Positions 56,343 to 64,000 of a stretch of DNA of 64,000 nt are shown in pieces (the first letter of the stretch is position 1; each line of letters starts with the position of its first letter). Below the pieces are notes generated by a model that worked only from the letters and a program-made list of their open reading frames with translations, made no database searches and was not told the DNA's origin. The translations under genes and the position numbers were made by a program. This DNA comes from Zeaxanthinibacter sp. PT1 (GTDB taxonomy: Bacteria > Bacteroidota > Bacteroidia > Flavobacteriales > Flavobacteriaceae): the NCBI RefSeq assembly GCF_028464225.1, contig NZ_JAQPCN010000002.1, positions 248,001-312,000 on the forward strand, written 5' to 3'.

Positions 56343-57587
56343 TCAGAGTCCGATATGTCCCTTTTTGGGGTAGCAATAATAATATTTAGTAACCGTTTTA
56401 GACAAGGCCTTTAGATTGAGATGGTCTGAAGCCTTAGCCACATCAGTCAACTTACCATTACTCCTAAGGATCATTATATTCTGCTGTTCCAGGTCATATG
56501 CCTTATTCTCAATGGCACCGTGAAAGACAAAATAAGCCGTCTCTTCCGCAGAGAGTTTATACCGCTCCTGCACCTTGCTGAATTTCTCCTCCAGCTTGTT
56601 CAGGTCTATGGGCTTGTTCTTTATCTTAATGCTCAACAATTTTCGATGCAGCAGCATCCCGCAAAGGTTAGATAAGACAAAATCGTCATGGTACTGCCAG
56701 GCTTTTATGGCCGATAAAATATCGATGTCGTCCAGGGCAGCAAACTGGTCCAGGACCTCCTTATTGATCTGGGGGCCGGTTATGCGATTTTCCAGGAAAT
56801 AGAGTAAGGGAGCACTTGCTTGGAATTTATGACCAAGACCATAGAGTTCTTTGGCCCTGCGTAGTATATTGATAAGTAGCTGCTCGGCAACCAGGCTAGC
56901 CTTGTGCAGGTAGACCTGCCAGTACATGAATCTCCTCGCCATAAGGAATTTCTCTACGGAGTAAATCCCTTTCTCTTCCACGACAAGTTGCCCGTCTGCC
57001 ACGTTGAGCATGGTTATAAGTCGCTCAGAGTTGATATTACCTTCGGCAACCCCGGTGTAAAAACTATCGCGTTTCAGATAGTCTAATCGATCCATATCTA
57101 ATTGACTGGACACCAATTGATTGAGATATTTTTTGGAGTAATTACCTTTAAAGATCTCTATTCCCAGGCTTAGTTTCCCCTTAAATTCCCGATTTAGCTG
57201 CTGCATGAATTCTGCAGAAAGGGTTTCGTGGGTAACTCCTTCTACTATACTGTGTTCCATGGCATGGGAAAATGGTCCGTGCCCTATATCATGTAAAAGT
57301 ATAGCGATAAGAAGTCCGGATTCTTCCTCCTCCGTAATTTCAACCTGTTTGTAGCGTAGTATCTGTATGGCCTGTCGCATCAGGTGCATCCCGCCCAGGG
57401 CGTGGTGAAAGCGCGTATGATGCGCACCGGGGTACACCAGGTAAGAGAGCCCCATCTGCGAAATTCTTCGCAAACGCTGAAAGTACTGAGCTTCAATCAG
57501 TTCAAAAATAAGGGTATTCGGTATTCCAATAAATCCGTAAATTGGATCATTGAAAATTTTGAGCTTTTTAGATTTTCGCAAGATCAC
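56343..57587 (-). CDS. HD-domain phosphohydrolase
   Basis: A 414-aa protein of the SAMHD1/dGTPase-related HD family. The metal motif is TRFHHALGGMHLM (His) with ILLHDIGHGPFSHAMEHS (HD) and SQLDMDRLDYLKRDSFYTG (Asp). The start codon is GTG; no other start precedes IFNDPIYGF, where homologues begin. It is divergent from porX, with 32 bases between starts. The nucleotide substrate is not known. Confidence 0.85.
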   Translation of the reverse strand: MILRKSKKLKIFNDPIYGFIGIPNTLIFELIEAQYFQRLRRISQMGLSYLVYPGAHHTRFHHALGGMHLMRQAIQILRYKQVEITEEEESGLLIAILLHDIGHGPFSHAMEHSIVEGVTHETLSAEFMQQLNREFKGKLSLGIEIFKGNYSKKYLNQLVSSQLDMDRLDYLKRDSFYTGVAEGNINSERLITMLNVADGQLVVEEKGIYSVEKFLMARRFMYWQVYLHKASLVAEQLLINILRRAKELYGLGHKFQASAPLLYFLENRITGPQINKEVLDQFAALDDIDILSAIKAWQYHDDFVLSNLCGMLLHRKLLSIKIKNKPIDLNKLEEKFSKVQERYKLSAEETAYFVFHGAIENKAYDLEQQNIMILRSNGKLTDVAKASDHLNLKALSKTVTKYYYCYPKKGHIGL

Positions 57588-57619
57588 GTCGTCTTTGAAC
57601 GCGTAAATATACGGACTAA

Positions 57620-59164
57620 ATGAAGAAAATTACCATTCTGTGGGTAGATGATGAGATAGACCTGCTGAAGCCCCATATCCTATTTCTGGAAGCTAAGAAT
57701 TACAAGGTTGTTACCTGCCAGAGTGGGCAGGATGCTTTAGAGGAAATCACACAGAATCAATTTGATATCGTTTTTCTCGATGAGAATATGCCCGGGCTCT
57801 CCGGCCTTGAAACCCTGAATGAGATAAAGGTACACTCTCCTTCTTTGCCGGTAGTGATGATTACTAAGAGTGAAGAAGAATATATCATGGAAGAGGCCAT
57901 CGGGTCTAAGATAGCCGACTACCTTATTAAACCCGTGAATCCCAACCAGATACTGCTTTCTCTTAAAAAAAATCTCGATCATTCCAGGCTGATCTCCGAG
58001 AAGACAACGGCGAACTACCAGCAGGAATTTCGGAAGATTGCGATGGACCTCTCTATGGTAAACAACTACCAGGAGTGGGCAGAATTGTACAAAAAATTGA
58101 TTTACTGGGAGCTGCAGCTTGAAGAGATTGAGGATTCTGGCATGTTCGAGATCCTGGAATCCCAGAAGACAGAGGCCAACAGCCAGTTCGGGAAATTTGT
58201 GGATAAGCATTACCGGGACTGGTTCTCCTCCGGGGAAGGGCCTGTTATGTCTCATACCTTATTCAAAGAACTGGTAGTGCCGGAAATCAAAGAAAGGCCT
58301 ACCCTTATGGTAGTGATAGACAACCTCCGGTATGACCAATGGTTGGCATTTGAAGATATTATCGCCCCCTTTTACAGGAAACGGAAAGAAGTCCCTTATT
58401 ACAGTATTCTCCCGACTGCAACCCAGTATGCGAGGAATGCCATCTTCTCCGGGTTAACCCCACTTGATATGGAAAAGAAATATCCTGAATGGTGGAAGAA
58501 TGATACGGATGAGGGAGGAAAGAACCTTCACGAAGAAGATTTTCTTGGAGCCCAGATCCAGCGTTTGGGCCTGAATTTGAACTGGTCTTACCACAAGATC
58601 AGCAGCCTTAAGCAGGGGAAGCATCTTTCACAGAATTTTAAGTCACAGAAGAATAACGACCTGACCGTGATAGTGTACAATTTTGTCGATATGCTTTCAC
58701 ATGCTAAAACAGAGATGGAGGTGATAAAAGAGCTGGCTAGTAACGATAAGGCCTACAGGTCTTTAACTCAAAGCTGGTTTAAGAATTCCCCCTTGTTGGA
58801 GATGATTCAGCAGGCACAGGTTTTAGGTTTTCAACTGATCATCACCACAGATCACGGAACCATTAATGTAAAACAACCTTCAAAAGTAATTGGGGACCGG
58901 GAAACCAGCCTTAATCTCCGGTATAAAACCGGCCGAAGTCTCACCTACGAGGAGAAGGATGTATTGGAGGCCAAGGACCCTTCTGCGATCAACCTTCCGC
59001 GTATAAATATGAGCAGTTCCTTCATTTTTGCGAAGAACGATCTATTTTTTGCCTACCCAAATAATTACAATCACTTTGTGGGCTACTACCGGAACACCTA
59101 CCAACACGGGGGCGTTTCCCTGGAAGAAATGGTCATTCCTTTCGTGGTTCTAGACCCCAGGTAA
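57620..59164 (+). CDS. porX: PorX: response regulator with PglZ phosphatase-fold domain (T9SS regulator)
   Basis: A 514-aa regulator of the type IX secretion system. The receiver (about 1-120) has WVDDEID, FLDENMP (phospho-Asp) and YLIKPVNP. The C-terminal PglZ domain of the alkaline-phosphatase superfamily has MVVIDNLRYDQW, LPTATQYARNAIFSG, NFVDMLSHAK and TTDHGTINV, whose Asp and His bind zinc. In Porphyromonas and Flavobacterium, PorX works with PorY and the ECF factor SigP to express T9SS genes (family knowledge). The last 15 bases overlap the converging ABC transporter gene. Confidence 0.9.
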   Translation: MKKITILWVDDEIDLLKPHILFLEAKNYKVVTCQSGQDALEEITQNQFDIVFLDENMPGLSGLETLNEIKVHSPSLPVVMITKSEEEYIMEEAIGSKIADYLIKPVNPNQILLSLKKNLDHSRLISEKTTANYQQEFRKIAMDLSMVNNYQEWAELYKKLIYWELQLEEIEDSGMFEILESQKTEANSQFGKFVDKHYRDWFSSGEGPVMSHTLFKELVVPEIKERPTLMVVIDNLRYDQWLAFEDIIAPFYRKRKEVPYYSILPTATQYARNAIFSGLTPLDMEKKYPEWWKNDTDEGGKNLHEEDFLGAQIQRLGLNLNWSYHKISSLKQGKHLSQNFKSQKNNDLTVIVYNFVDMLSHAKTEMEVIKELASNDKAYRSLTQSWFKNSPLLEMIQQAQVLGFQLIITTDHGTINVKQPSKVIGDRETSLNLRYKTGRSLTYEEKDVLEAKDPSAINLPRINMSSSFIFAKNDLFFAYPNNYNHFVGYYRNTYQHGGVSLEEMVIPFVVLDPR

Positions 59165-61366
59165 GGAATTGATGGTGTTATTCTGTCCACGTAAAATTGA
59201 AGAACCGCGAAATATAAAATCTGAGTGCTGATCCCGGAACATCCGGTAATAAGCGCCTCTCTTACGTATTAATTCTTGGTGCCCTCCTTTCTCAATGACT
59301 TGTCCCTTCTCCAACACAAGAATGTTGTCCGCATGGAGGATTGATCTGAGCCTGTGAGCAATTATGATGACCGTAACTCCTTTGGCTTTTAATGACTCTA
59401 TCGTAGAATTGATATACTCGGCAGAAGTGTAATCCAAGGATGACGTGGCTTCATCGAGAATCAGGATGGCAGGCTCACGGTAGAGGGCACGAGCAATAGC
59501 TAAACGCTGCTTCTGCCCTCCGGACAGAGTAGCCCCGTTCTCGCCCAGCACAGAATTAAATCCGTAAGGAAGCGCTTCAATAAATTCAGTGATTCCTAAC
59601 TGCTTACATATCCTGATAATATCTTCAATTCTCGGGTTGGGATCACCTAAAGCTATATTTTCAATCACAGTGCTGTTGAAAAGATCTATATTCTGTGGTA
59701 CAGCAGAAATTATGGTCCGCAAACAACCCTCTGACAGATGTTTTAAATCAAGGTCATTTAACCTGATACTACCGTCATGAATAGGATATACGCGTTGCAT
59801 TAAGGCTGCAATAGTAGATTTTCCTGAACCACTTGCCCCCACAAATGCGATCACTTCTCCCCTCTTAATACTAAAACTGAGATCTTTTAGGGTAACAGCC
59901 CTATTACCATACCTGAAACTGACCTTGCGAAACCTCAAAACATTAAAATGTTTTTTATCCAGGACCAGGCTACCGGATTGATTTTCAGTTTCCAGGTCCA
60001 TAATTTCAAACAACCTATCTGCCGCAATAAGGGCATTCTGAATATCTTTGTTGGCGTTGATCAAACCTAAAAGGGGTCCGGTAAAATAGCCAACTATGGC
60101 ATAGAAAGACATTAATTCCCCGGCGGAGATCTCCTGGTCGATTACGAAATAAGATCCACACCAGAAAAGTAATACCACGTAGGCCTGGGAAATTACACCA
60201 CTGCTACTACCGGAAAAGATACGATTCATAGCCGATCGGTAGGTCGACTGCAGCAGCCTGACAAAGAGAAATTCAGTTTTAGCATTGCAGTGCGATTGCA
60301 GGCCAAATCGCTTGATAGTACCCACCGCCTTTAACGACTCTACCAGCTGGCTCTCTAATTCGGCAGCATGCTCCATAACATTTCGCTCGGTTTTTTTATT
60401 TAAACTGTTTACAACCAGGTAGAGTAACCCATAAACAGGGATTACGAATAGCATGACAAGGGCCAGCTTCCAGTAATATGTAAACATGAATAGAAATGAG
60501 AAGATTATAATGAGACAGTTTACCGTCAGGTTCAGGGCAACCCCATTGATAAAATGACGGATTTTGACCGCATCATTCACCCTGGATATAATCTCCCCTA
60601 CCCGCATGGTGTCAAAAAAAGATTGAGGCAGGTGAAGCAGGTGTTTATAATACCCGAGGATAAGGCGCATATCTATTTGCTGACCTGTTTTTGTTAGGAA
60701 AATGTCTTTAAAAACACCAATAACCAGTTGTAACCCTATGCATACCAGCATGAAAAGCCCTAATAAATTCATCAGCTTTTGGTTATTACCGGCCAGTACA
60801 AAATCCGTGATTTTCTGCACGTAAATAGCTGTTGAAAAACCAAGCAGGGTGTATACTAAGGCACCAATTAGAGCTTGGATCAAAACGGCTCGGTGTGGTT
60901 TCAATAAGCTGTAAAAACGCTGAGCTATGGAGACAGTGTGGTTCCCAGCAGTAAAATTCTTTTCCGGTTCCAGCAGTACGAGTACACCGGACCATTCGCT
61001 GCAGAACAGTTCTTTTGATTTACGGATCATTTTTCCACTGGCCGGGTCCATTACCCGCAGATGTTTAGCAGATAAAGAATACAATACTATATAGTGATGA
61101 CGGTTATTTTCCAGAATTACATGAGCTATAGCAGGTAAAGGGATTGCAGTCAACGATTCCGAGTTGGCCCGCACCCCTTTTGCTTTAAACCCCAGCCTGT
61201 TCAGGGCCTCAAGCATACCTAATACATTTGTGCCTTTTTTATCTGTACCTGCATATTGCCTGATCCGTGCTATGGGCAGGTAAAGTTTATAATGTGCTGC
61301 CACGGAAGCTATACAGGCAGCCCCACAGTCCGATACATCGTGTTGTTTTACAAGTTTTTGAGTCAC
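59150..61366 (-). CDS. C39-peptidase ABC transporter (peptide processing and export)
   Basis: A 738-aa PCAT-type transporter that cuts double-glycine leaders and exports the core peptide. The C39 peptidase domain (about 1-135) is complete: Gln8, Cys14 in VSDCGAAC, His91 in NNRHHYIVLY and Asp107. The membrane domain (about 155-445) is followed by the ATPase domain: GASGSGKST (Walker A), LSGGQKQRLAIARAL, ILILDEATSSLD (Walker B), IIAHRLRS. The start is GTG 61366. The substrate is very likely the three peptides encoded upstream. The gene follows the CPBP protease gene by 60 bases. Confidence 0.92.
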   Translation of the reverse strand: MTQKLVKQHDVSDCGAACIASVAAHYKLYLPIARIRQYAGTDKKGTNVLGMLEALNRLGFKAKGVRANSESLTAIPLPAIAHVILENNRHHYIVLYSLSAKHLRVMDPASGKMIRKSKELFCSEWSGVLVLLEPEKNFTAGNHTVSIAQRFYSLLKPHRAVLIQALIGALVYTLLGFSTAIYVQKITDFVLAGNNQKLMNLLGLFMLVCIGLQLVIGVFKDIFLTKTGQQIDMRLILGYYKHLLHLPQSFFDTMRVGEIISRVNDAVKIRHFINGVALNLTVNCLIIIFSFLFMFTYYWKLALVMLFVIPVYGLLYLVVNSLNKKTERNVMEHAAELESQLVESLKAVGTIKRFGLQSHCNAKTEFLFVRLLQSTYRSAMNRIFSGSSSGVISQAYVVLLFWCGSYFVIDQEISAGELMSFYAIVGYFTGPLLGLINANKDIQNALIAADRLFEIMDLETENQSGSLVLDKKHFNVLRFRKVSFRYGNRAVTLKDLSFSIKRGEVIAFVGASGSGKSTIAALMQRVYPIHDGSIRLNDLDLKHLSEGCLRTIISAVPQNIDLFNSTVIENIALGDPNPRIEDIIRICKQLGITEFIEALPYGFNSVLGENGATLSGGQKQRLAIARALYREPAILILDEATSSLDYTSAEYINSTIESLKAKGVTVIIIAHRLRSILHADNILVLEKGQVIEKGGHQELIRKRGAYYRMFRDQHSDFIFRGSSILRGQNNTINSLPGV

Positions 61367-61426
61367 CGTATTGTGTTGTGACTCTAAGTTATGCCTGCAG
61401 ACTGCAATTTCTTGGTAATGAAATAT

Positions 61427-62140
61427 TCAGGCGATAATTAAGGGGAAAAAATTTACCATCCCATGCAATACATAGGAATACAGGAGTCCATACCTTATTC
61501 GTAGATAACCGAGAATAAAGGCTGAAATTAATTGAGGCAGAGTAAGCAAAAAGAGAAAGGGAAGTAAGTAAGTTTCAACATGGTAATTGGTAATATGCAG
61601 AAAACCAAAGGAGCATACACTGAAATAAAAAATCAAGGAATAGTATTTCTTAAAAAGGGATTTTGCTTTCTGTTCATGCCTCTTTAAAGTTTGATAACAA
61701 ACTATCCCCAGAGCAATGGCAACCATCATAGAATAAAGAATACACAGCCATGGACCGAAGCCGGTATAAGACCGAAATGATATAAACAGAATGCAATAGG
61801 CTCCCAGTACGATCGAAGTAACCTGGTTCATAGGCTTAAATAGCAAGGGCAACCTAAAGATGAGTTCTTCGAGCAACGGCAGCACAAGAACTCCGACAAG
61901 AAGTAATGAAAATCCTTCAAATTTATGGCTGATCCTCTCTAACCCAATATTTTCCTGTTGCAAAAATAAGATCGTGAGAACCGCAACTACTGAAGATATA
62001 CCAAAATCAATAATAAAATAAGAACGCAGCATCCGGAAAGCATCGCCGGGGTTCAGCCGTGTTCGTATTTCCTGCTTCGGGTGAAATGCAAAATGTGCTA
62101 ATTGCCTGCAACAATCCATTAAACTAAATGACTGCTTCAT
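61427..62140 (-). CDS. CPBP-family intramembrane metalloprotease-like protein
   Basis: A 237-aa multi-pass membrane protein of the CPBP (Abi/CAAX) group, whose members cut membrane-bound substrates or give immunity to bacteriocins. The motifs are LLEELIFRLPLL (EExxxR), CSFGFLHITNY (FxxxH) and YVLHGMVNF (HxxxN/B). About six to seven membrane helices are predicted. The start is ATG 62140; an upstream TTG at 62206 would run through a terminator-like hairpin. Position between the peptides and the transporter suggests self-immunity or peptide maturation; which one is not shown. Confidence 0.8.
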   Translation of the reverse strand: MKQSFSLMDCCRQLAHFAFHPKQEIRTRLNPGDAFRMLRSYFIIDFGISSVVAVLTILFLQQENIGLERISHKFEGFSLLLVGVLVLPLLEELIFRLPLLFKPMNQVTSIVLGAYCILFISFRSYTGFGPWLCILYSMMVAIALGIVCYQTLKRHEQKAKSLFKKYYSLIFYFSVCSFGFLHITNYHVETYLLPFLFLLTLPQLISAFILGYLRIRYGLLYSYVLHGMVNFFPLIIA

Positions 62141-62158
62141 AAAAGAGACATTTATAGC

Positions 62159-62190
62159 AAAAGGCCAACCGGGAATCCGGTTGACCTTTT
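62159..62190. terminator. Hairpin between peptide genes and protease/transporter genes
   Basis: A stem AAAAGGTCAACCGG / CCGGTTGGCCTTTT with an ATTC loop (one G-U pair) on the minus strand; T4 follows, and the A-rich 5' arm makes it symmetric. It lies between the last peptide stop (62199) and the protease start (62140), so it can act as a partial terminator giving more peptide than exporter mRNA. Confidence 0.65.
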
Positions 62191-62198
62191 CCTGAATA

Positions 62199-62363
62199 CT
62201 AGTCAATAGGACTTAATATACTAGAGACACTTTCTAAGAAATCACCCAAAGATTTAAAGCCACTCCGGATGTGTTCTCCAATGGCATAACCCATGTTATA
62301 ATCACTGTCATTACCACCGCTGATCGACAGTAGCTCTCCTGCATTCAATATTTGAATTTTCAT
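62199..62363 (-). CDS. GG-leader peptide A (54 aa)
   Basis: Hand-translated: ATG 62363, stop TAG 62199. The leader MKIQILNAGELLSISGG ends in a double glycine (16-17), the cut site of C39 peptidases. The 37-residue core begins NDSDYNMGYAIGEHIRSGFK and holds GYAIG (GxxxG, residues 25-29) and GFKSLG. It has no cysteine in the core and looks like an amphipathic helix. It is the last of three similar peptide genes on one transcript. A bacteriocin or signal peptide is likely; modification enzymes are not present in the window. Confidence 0.75.
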   Translation of the reverse strand: MKIQILNAGELLSISGGNDSDYNMGYAIGEHIRSGFKSLGDFLESVSSILSPID

Positions 62364-62380
62364 AATTTCAAGATTTACAA

Positions 62381-62545
62381 TTAATGAGCATCAACGCCCA
62401 TCAAACCATCCCACAGCCCATGTAAAAGGTCTACACCTTTGCCCAGGGCATGTCCGGCGATATAAGCTGCCGTATGATAAAAGGCAGGTTCTTCACCTCC
62501 CCTAACTTGTTCCAATTCTATTTGATTCATATCTTCCATGATCAT
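62381..62545 (-). CDS. GG-leader peptide B (54 aa)
   Basis: Hand-translated: ATG 62545 (ATGs at 62539 and 62530 are in frame), stop TAA 62381. The leader ends EDMNQIELEQVRGG (Gly16-Gly17). The 37-residue core begins EEPAFYHTAAYIAGHALGKG, with GHALG (GxxxG, 31-35) and a second GLWDG. It has four His and no Cys. It begins 4 bases after the stop of peptide C and ends 17 bases before peptide A. Core pattern GxxxG then GxxxG matches the neighbours, so the three are paralogues. Confidence 0.75.
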   Translation of the reverse strand: MIMEDMNQIELEQVRGGEEPAFYHTAAYIAGHALGKGVDLLHGLWDGLMGVDAH

Positions 62546-62549
62546 CGAA

Positions 62550-62711
62550 TTAAATTTCCCTGGATCCTTCTTTGAACCCCTCTATAAAAAGTTTAGCACT
62601 TTGCCCTATGGCAATGCCTACATCAATTGCCCATTTCGGAGGCGGGCCAACCCAGAATCCCCCATTGATCATACATTGCTCTTCCATCGATAAGTTCTTT
62701 AATTCTTTCAT
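62550..62711 (-). CDS. GG-leader peptide C (53 aa)
   Basis: Hand-translated: ATG 62711, stop TAA 62550. The leader MKELKNLSMEEQCMINGG is very close to the classical double-glycine leader (LSxxExxxIxGG). The 35-residue core begins FWVGPPPKWAIDVGIAIG and holds GIAIG (GxxxG, 32-36) and GFKEG (45-49). A proline run and two Trp lie at its N-terminus. First gene of the peptide set, with an A-rich leader and no Shine-Dalgarno. Likely exported and cut by the C39 transporter. Confidence 0.8.
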   Translation of the reverse strand: MKELKNLSMEEQCMINGGFWVGPPPKWAIDVGIAIGQSAKLFIEGFKEGSREI

Positions 62712-63094
62712 TTTTCAACTATTTAATTAATGTTTCTGTTTTAAAAATGAACAACGTGCACTTTCTTCATTTCAAGGCTCTAAGGTATTGACCCAGACTG
62801 CAGGAAACATTCATTAAAGTGATAATTAAGAAACTTCAGCACAAGCCAAAAAAATAGGGTGCCGTTTTATAAACTATGTCACCGTCTGTAAACACCACCA
62901 AGAAATGACGGACATAACTTAAAAACTCAGCACCCTTCCACATTCCGAAACCCAGGACTTAAACCTCTCTTTTTAAGTCGAACACCGATTAGAGGCGTCA
63001 TTTTAATGGAACCAAATAACCAACCTATTCGTACAATGTTCTGCTGTTGCTTCAGAAAGTGTTAAATGACTTATTATAGACAAGATAAAGGCGT
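62712..63094. other. 383-base intergenic region upstream of the peptide genes
   Basis: No convincing gene was found. The only short frame noticed on the minus strand (24 codons, around 62925-63000) lacks a leader or signal. The region probably holds the peptide operon promoter and regulator sites; no exact TAnnTTTG box could be fixed. Confidence 0.5.
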
Positions 63095-63457
63095 TCACTG
63101 CAAAAAACTTGCAGTCAACGGATTTCGTCGAAAATTTGTTGCCTTTTCCCAGGAATTAGGCTCTGAACCCTCAGGCACCCAATAACTACCACCAAAGATG
63201 TGTGTGGTCTCATCCCGGTTTATTACGGATACAGAAATCTCCACATTCAAATGAAAGTCATCGTCGTAAAAATATGTTTTCCTGGACCGGTCATACAGGA
63301 TTGGGGCTCTGTAATCTCTTAACTGTTCTATTAGGTGATAAACCAACCTAACGCTGATATGCAGCCTCTCGGCCAATTCCGTGGGTGACCCTGTAATTTC
63401 CTGCTCAATTAATGAGTGCAGACGCTGTAACCTTTCCAAATTCCTAATTGTTCTCAT
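63095..63457 (-). CDS. Small HTH-domain regulator of the peptide locus
   Basis: A 120-aa protein with an N-terminal helix-turn-helix (about 10-60; GSPTELAERLHISVRLVYHL is the core), DeoR/HTH_11-like. The second half (about 65-120) has short strands (FHLNVEISVSVINRD) and no recognised domain. It lies between the HlyD-type gene and the peptide genes on the same strand and 383 bases before peptide C. A role as local transcription regulator is the simplest reading. Confidence 0.65.
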   Translation of the reverse strand: MRTIRNLERLQRLHSLIEQEITGSPTELAERLHISVRLVYHLIEQLRDYRAPILYDRSRKTYFYDDDFHLNVEISVSVINRDETTHIFGGSYWVPEGSEPNSWEKATNFRRNPLTASFLQ

Positions 63458-63488
63458 AATTCACGACATTTATTGTTATCATTTGCTC

Positions 63489-64000
63489 TCAAAAATTATT
63501 GGGATCTAACCAGTTATCTATTTTGTCAAAGAGGAGCTGATAAAGGCTTCTTTCGGCAAGCAAGAAATGAGATGTAAGTGACATTCCTTTCTTAATTTCC
63601 CCTTTGAGTCCACTCTTTAATTGAAGAAATTCAGAGTCCAGGCTGCATAAGACTCGATAATAAGGACGAGAATCAACCAGCTCTACATCCTTGCCAATTG
63701 TTACGATTCTTCCGCTCGCCATTCCCCATAAGTTGCTGTTATAGGCATCAATACTGTACCGGACAGGAACGTTCTCTCTGATTTGGCCTATCAAGGACGA
63801 ACTGACAAAACACTCTACGAGCTTTTCAGATTCCGGCGATAGTTCGGCCAGTACATTTCCCTTTAGCAGCATTGTGCCCGGACGGGCCGCTGTGGGCGAT
63901 ATGAGATGGCCGGTCTCAGGAGAAATAATGATTAGATTTTTCAGTTCTGCACGAATCGACTCTCCCTGTATTTGCAGTTTGTTGATATTATCTTTCAATA
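63489..64000 (-). CDS. HlyD-type membrane-fusion protein (C-terminal part, cut by window edge)
   Basis: The C-terminal 169 residues of a periplasmic adaptor of the HlyD family, which links an inner-membrane ABC transporter to an outer-membrane channel. Seen are the lipoyl/beta-barrel segments (ISPETGHLISPTAARPGTML, VRYSIDAYNSNLWGMASGRI) and a GLKGEIKKGMSLTSHFLLAERSLYQLL end typical of the family. The frame is still open at base 64000, so the N-terminal membrane helix and hairpin lie outside the window. Confidence 0.8.
   Translation of the reverse strand, partial: LKDNINKLQIQGESIRAELKNLIIISPETGHLISPTAARPGTMLLKGNVLAELSPESEKLVECFVSSSLIGQIRENVPVRYSIDAYNSNLWGMASGRIVTIGKDVELVDSRPYYRVLCSLDSEFLQLKSGLKGEIKKGMSLTSHFLLAERSLYQLLFDKIDNWLDPNNF

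Noticed and set aside
62925-63002. 24-codon minus-strand frame upstream of the peptide genes.
   Set aside because: Arg/Lys-rich, without a double-glycine leader or signal peptide, and unlike the three real peptides.
63095-63457. FGGSYW in the HTH regulator as a possible double-glycine cut site.
   Set aside because: It lies near residue 88-92, not after an N-terminal leader, and the protein begins with a clear HTH.
1-64000. Search for tRNA, rRNA, CRISPR arrays, insertion sequences, integrases and phage genes.
   Set aside because: None seen. Intergenic gaps are short and no regular spaced repeats or transposase motifs occur.

Overview
The window looks like chromosomal DNA from a marine-type member of the Bacteroidota, class Flavobacteriia, probably family Flavobacteriaceae. 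Signs of this are a short 287-residue primary sigma factor, an LpxC-FabZ fusion, bifunctional HisB and HisIE, the type IX secretion regulator PorX, -7 promoter boxes of the TAnnTTTG type, and A-rich leaders with hardly any Shine-Dalgarno. No tRNA, rRNA, insertion sequence, integrase or CRISPR array was seen. The genus cannot be told from the sequence alone.

Layout. 0.1-6.2 kb holds cell-envelope genes: a ChbG-like deacetylase, a von Willebrand lipoprotein, an M14 carboxypeptidase, a 3D-domain lipoprotein and a cytochrome c/FG-GAP lipoprotein. 6.2-14.4 kb holds a serine hydrolase, an orphan ATP-grasp enzyme, MenB, a glycosyltransferase, a helicase, a hydroxyacid dehydrogenase and a DUF6155 protein. 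rpoD (14.4-15.3 kb) faces two unannotated paralogous mini-ORFs that share its terminator. 15.7-25.4 kb is a six-gene minus-strand operon: hybrid kinase-like protein, lone receiver, HEAT-repeat membrane protein, processive GT2 synthase, membrane sulfatase-like transferase with TPRs, and a TPR/YaiO outer-membrane barrel. It looks like a regulated system for making, modifying and exporting an exopolysaccharide. 25.5-38.7 kb is mostly housekeeping: dipeptidase, thioesterase, aldehyde dehydrogenase, cysE-cysM, dps, corA, truA and an AAA/VWA pair. 38.8-46.6 kb is a complete histidine operon (hisGDCBHA-dinB-like-hisF-hisIE) preceded by a leader peptide with three consecutive His codons and a terminator/antiterminator pair. 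46.7-56.2 kb carries an SPFH protein, a VWA membrane protein, fabG, sucD and the lipid A cluster lpxD2-efp-lpxA-lpxC/fabZ-lpxD. An HD phosphohydrolase and porX follow.

The right end (59.15-64.0 kb) is the most novel part. It is a peptide-export locus on the minus strand containing an HlyD-type adaptor (cut by the window edge), a small HTH regulator, three short genes absent from ordinary gene calls, a CPBP-family membrane protease and a C39-peptidase ABC transporter. I translated the three short genes by hand. Each encodes a 53-54 residue peptide with a double-glycine leader and a GxxxG core motif. A hairpin lies between the peptide genes and the export genes. The locus is probably a multi-peptide bacteriocin or peptide-signal system. 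Its chemistry and activity are unknown.
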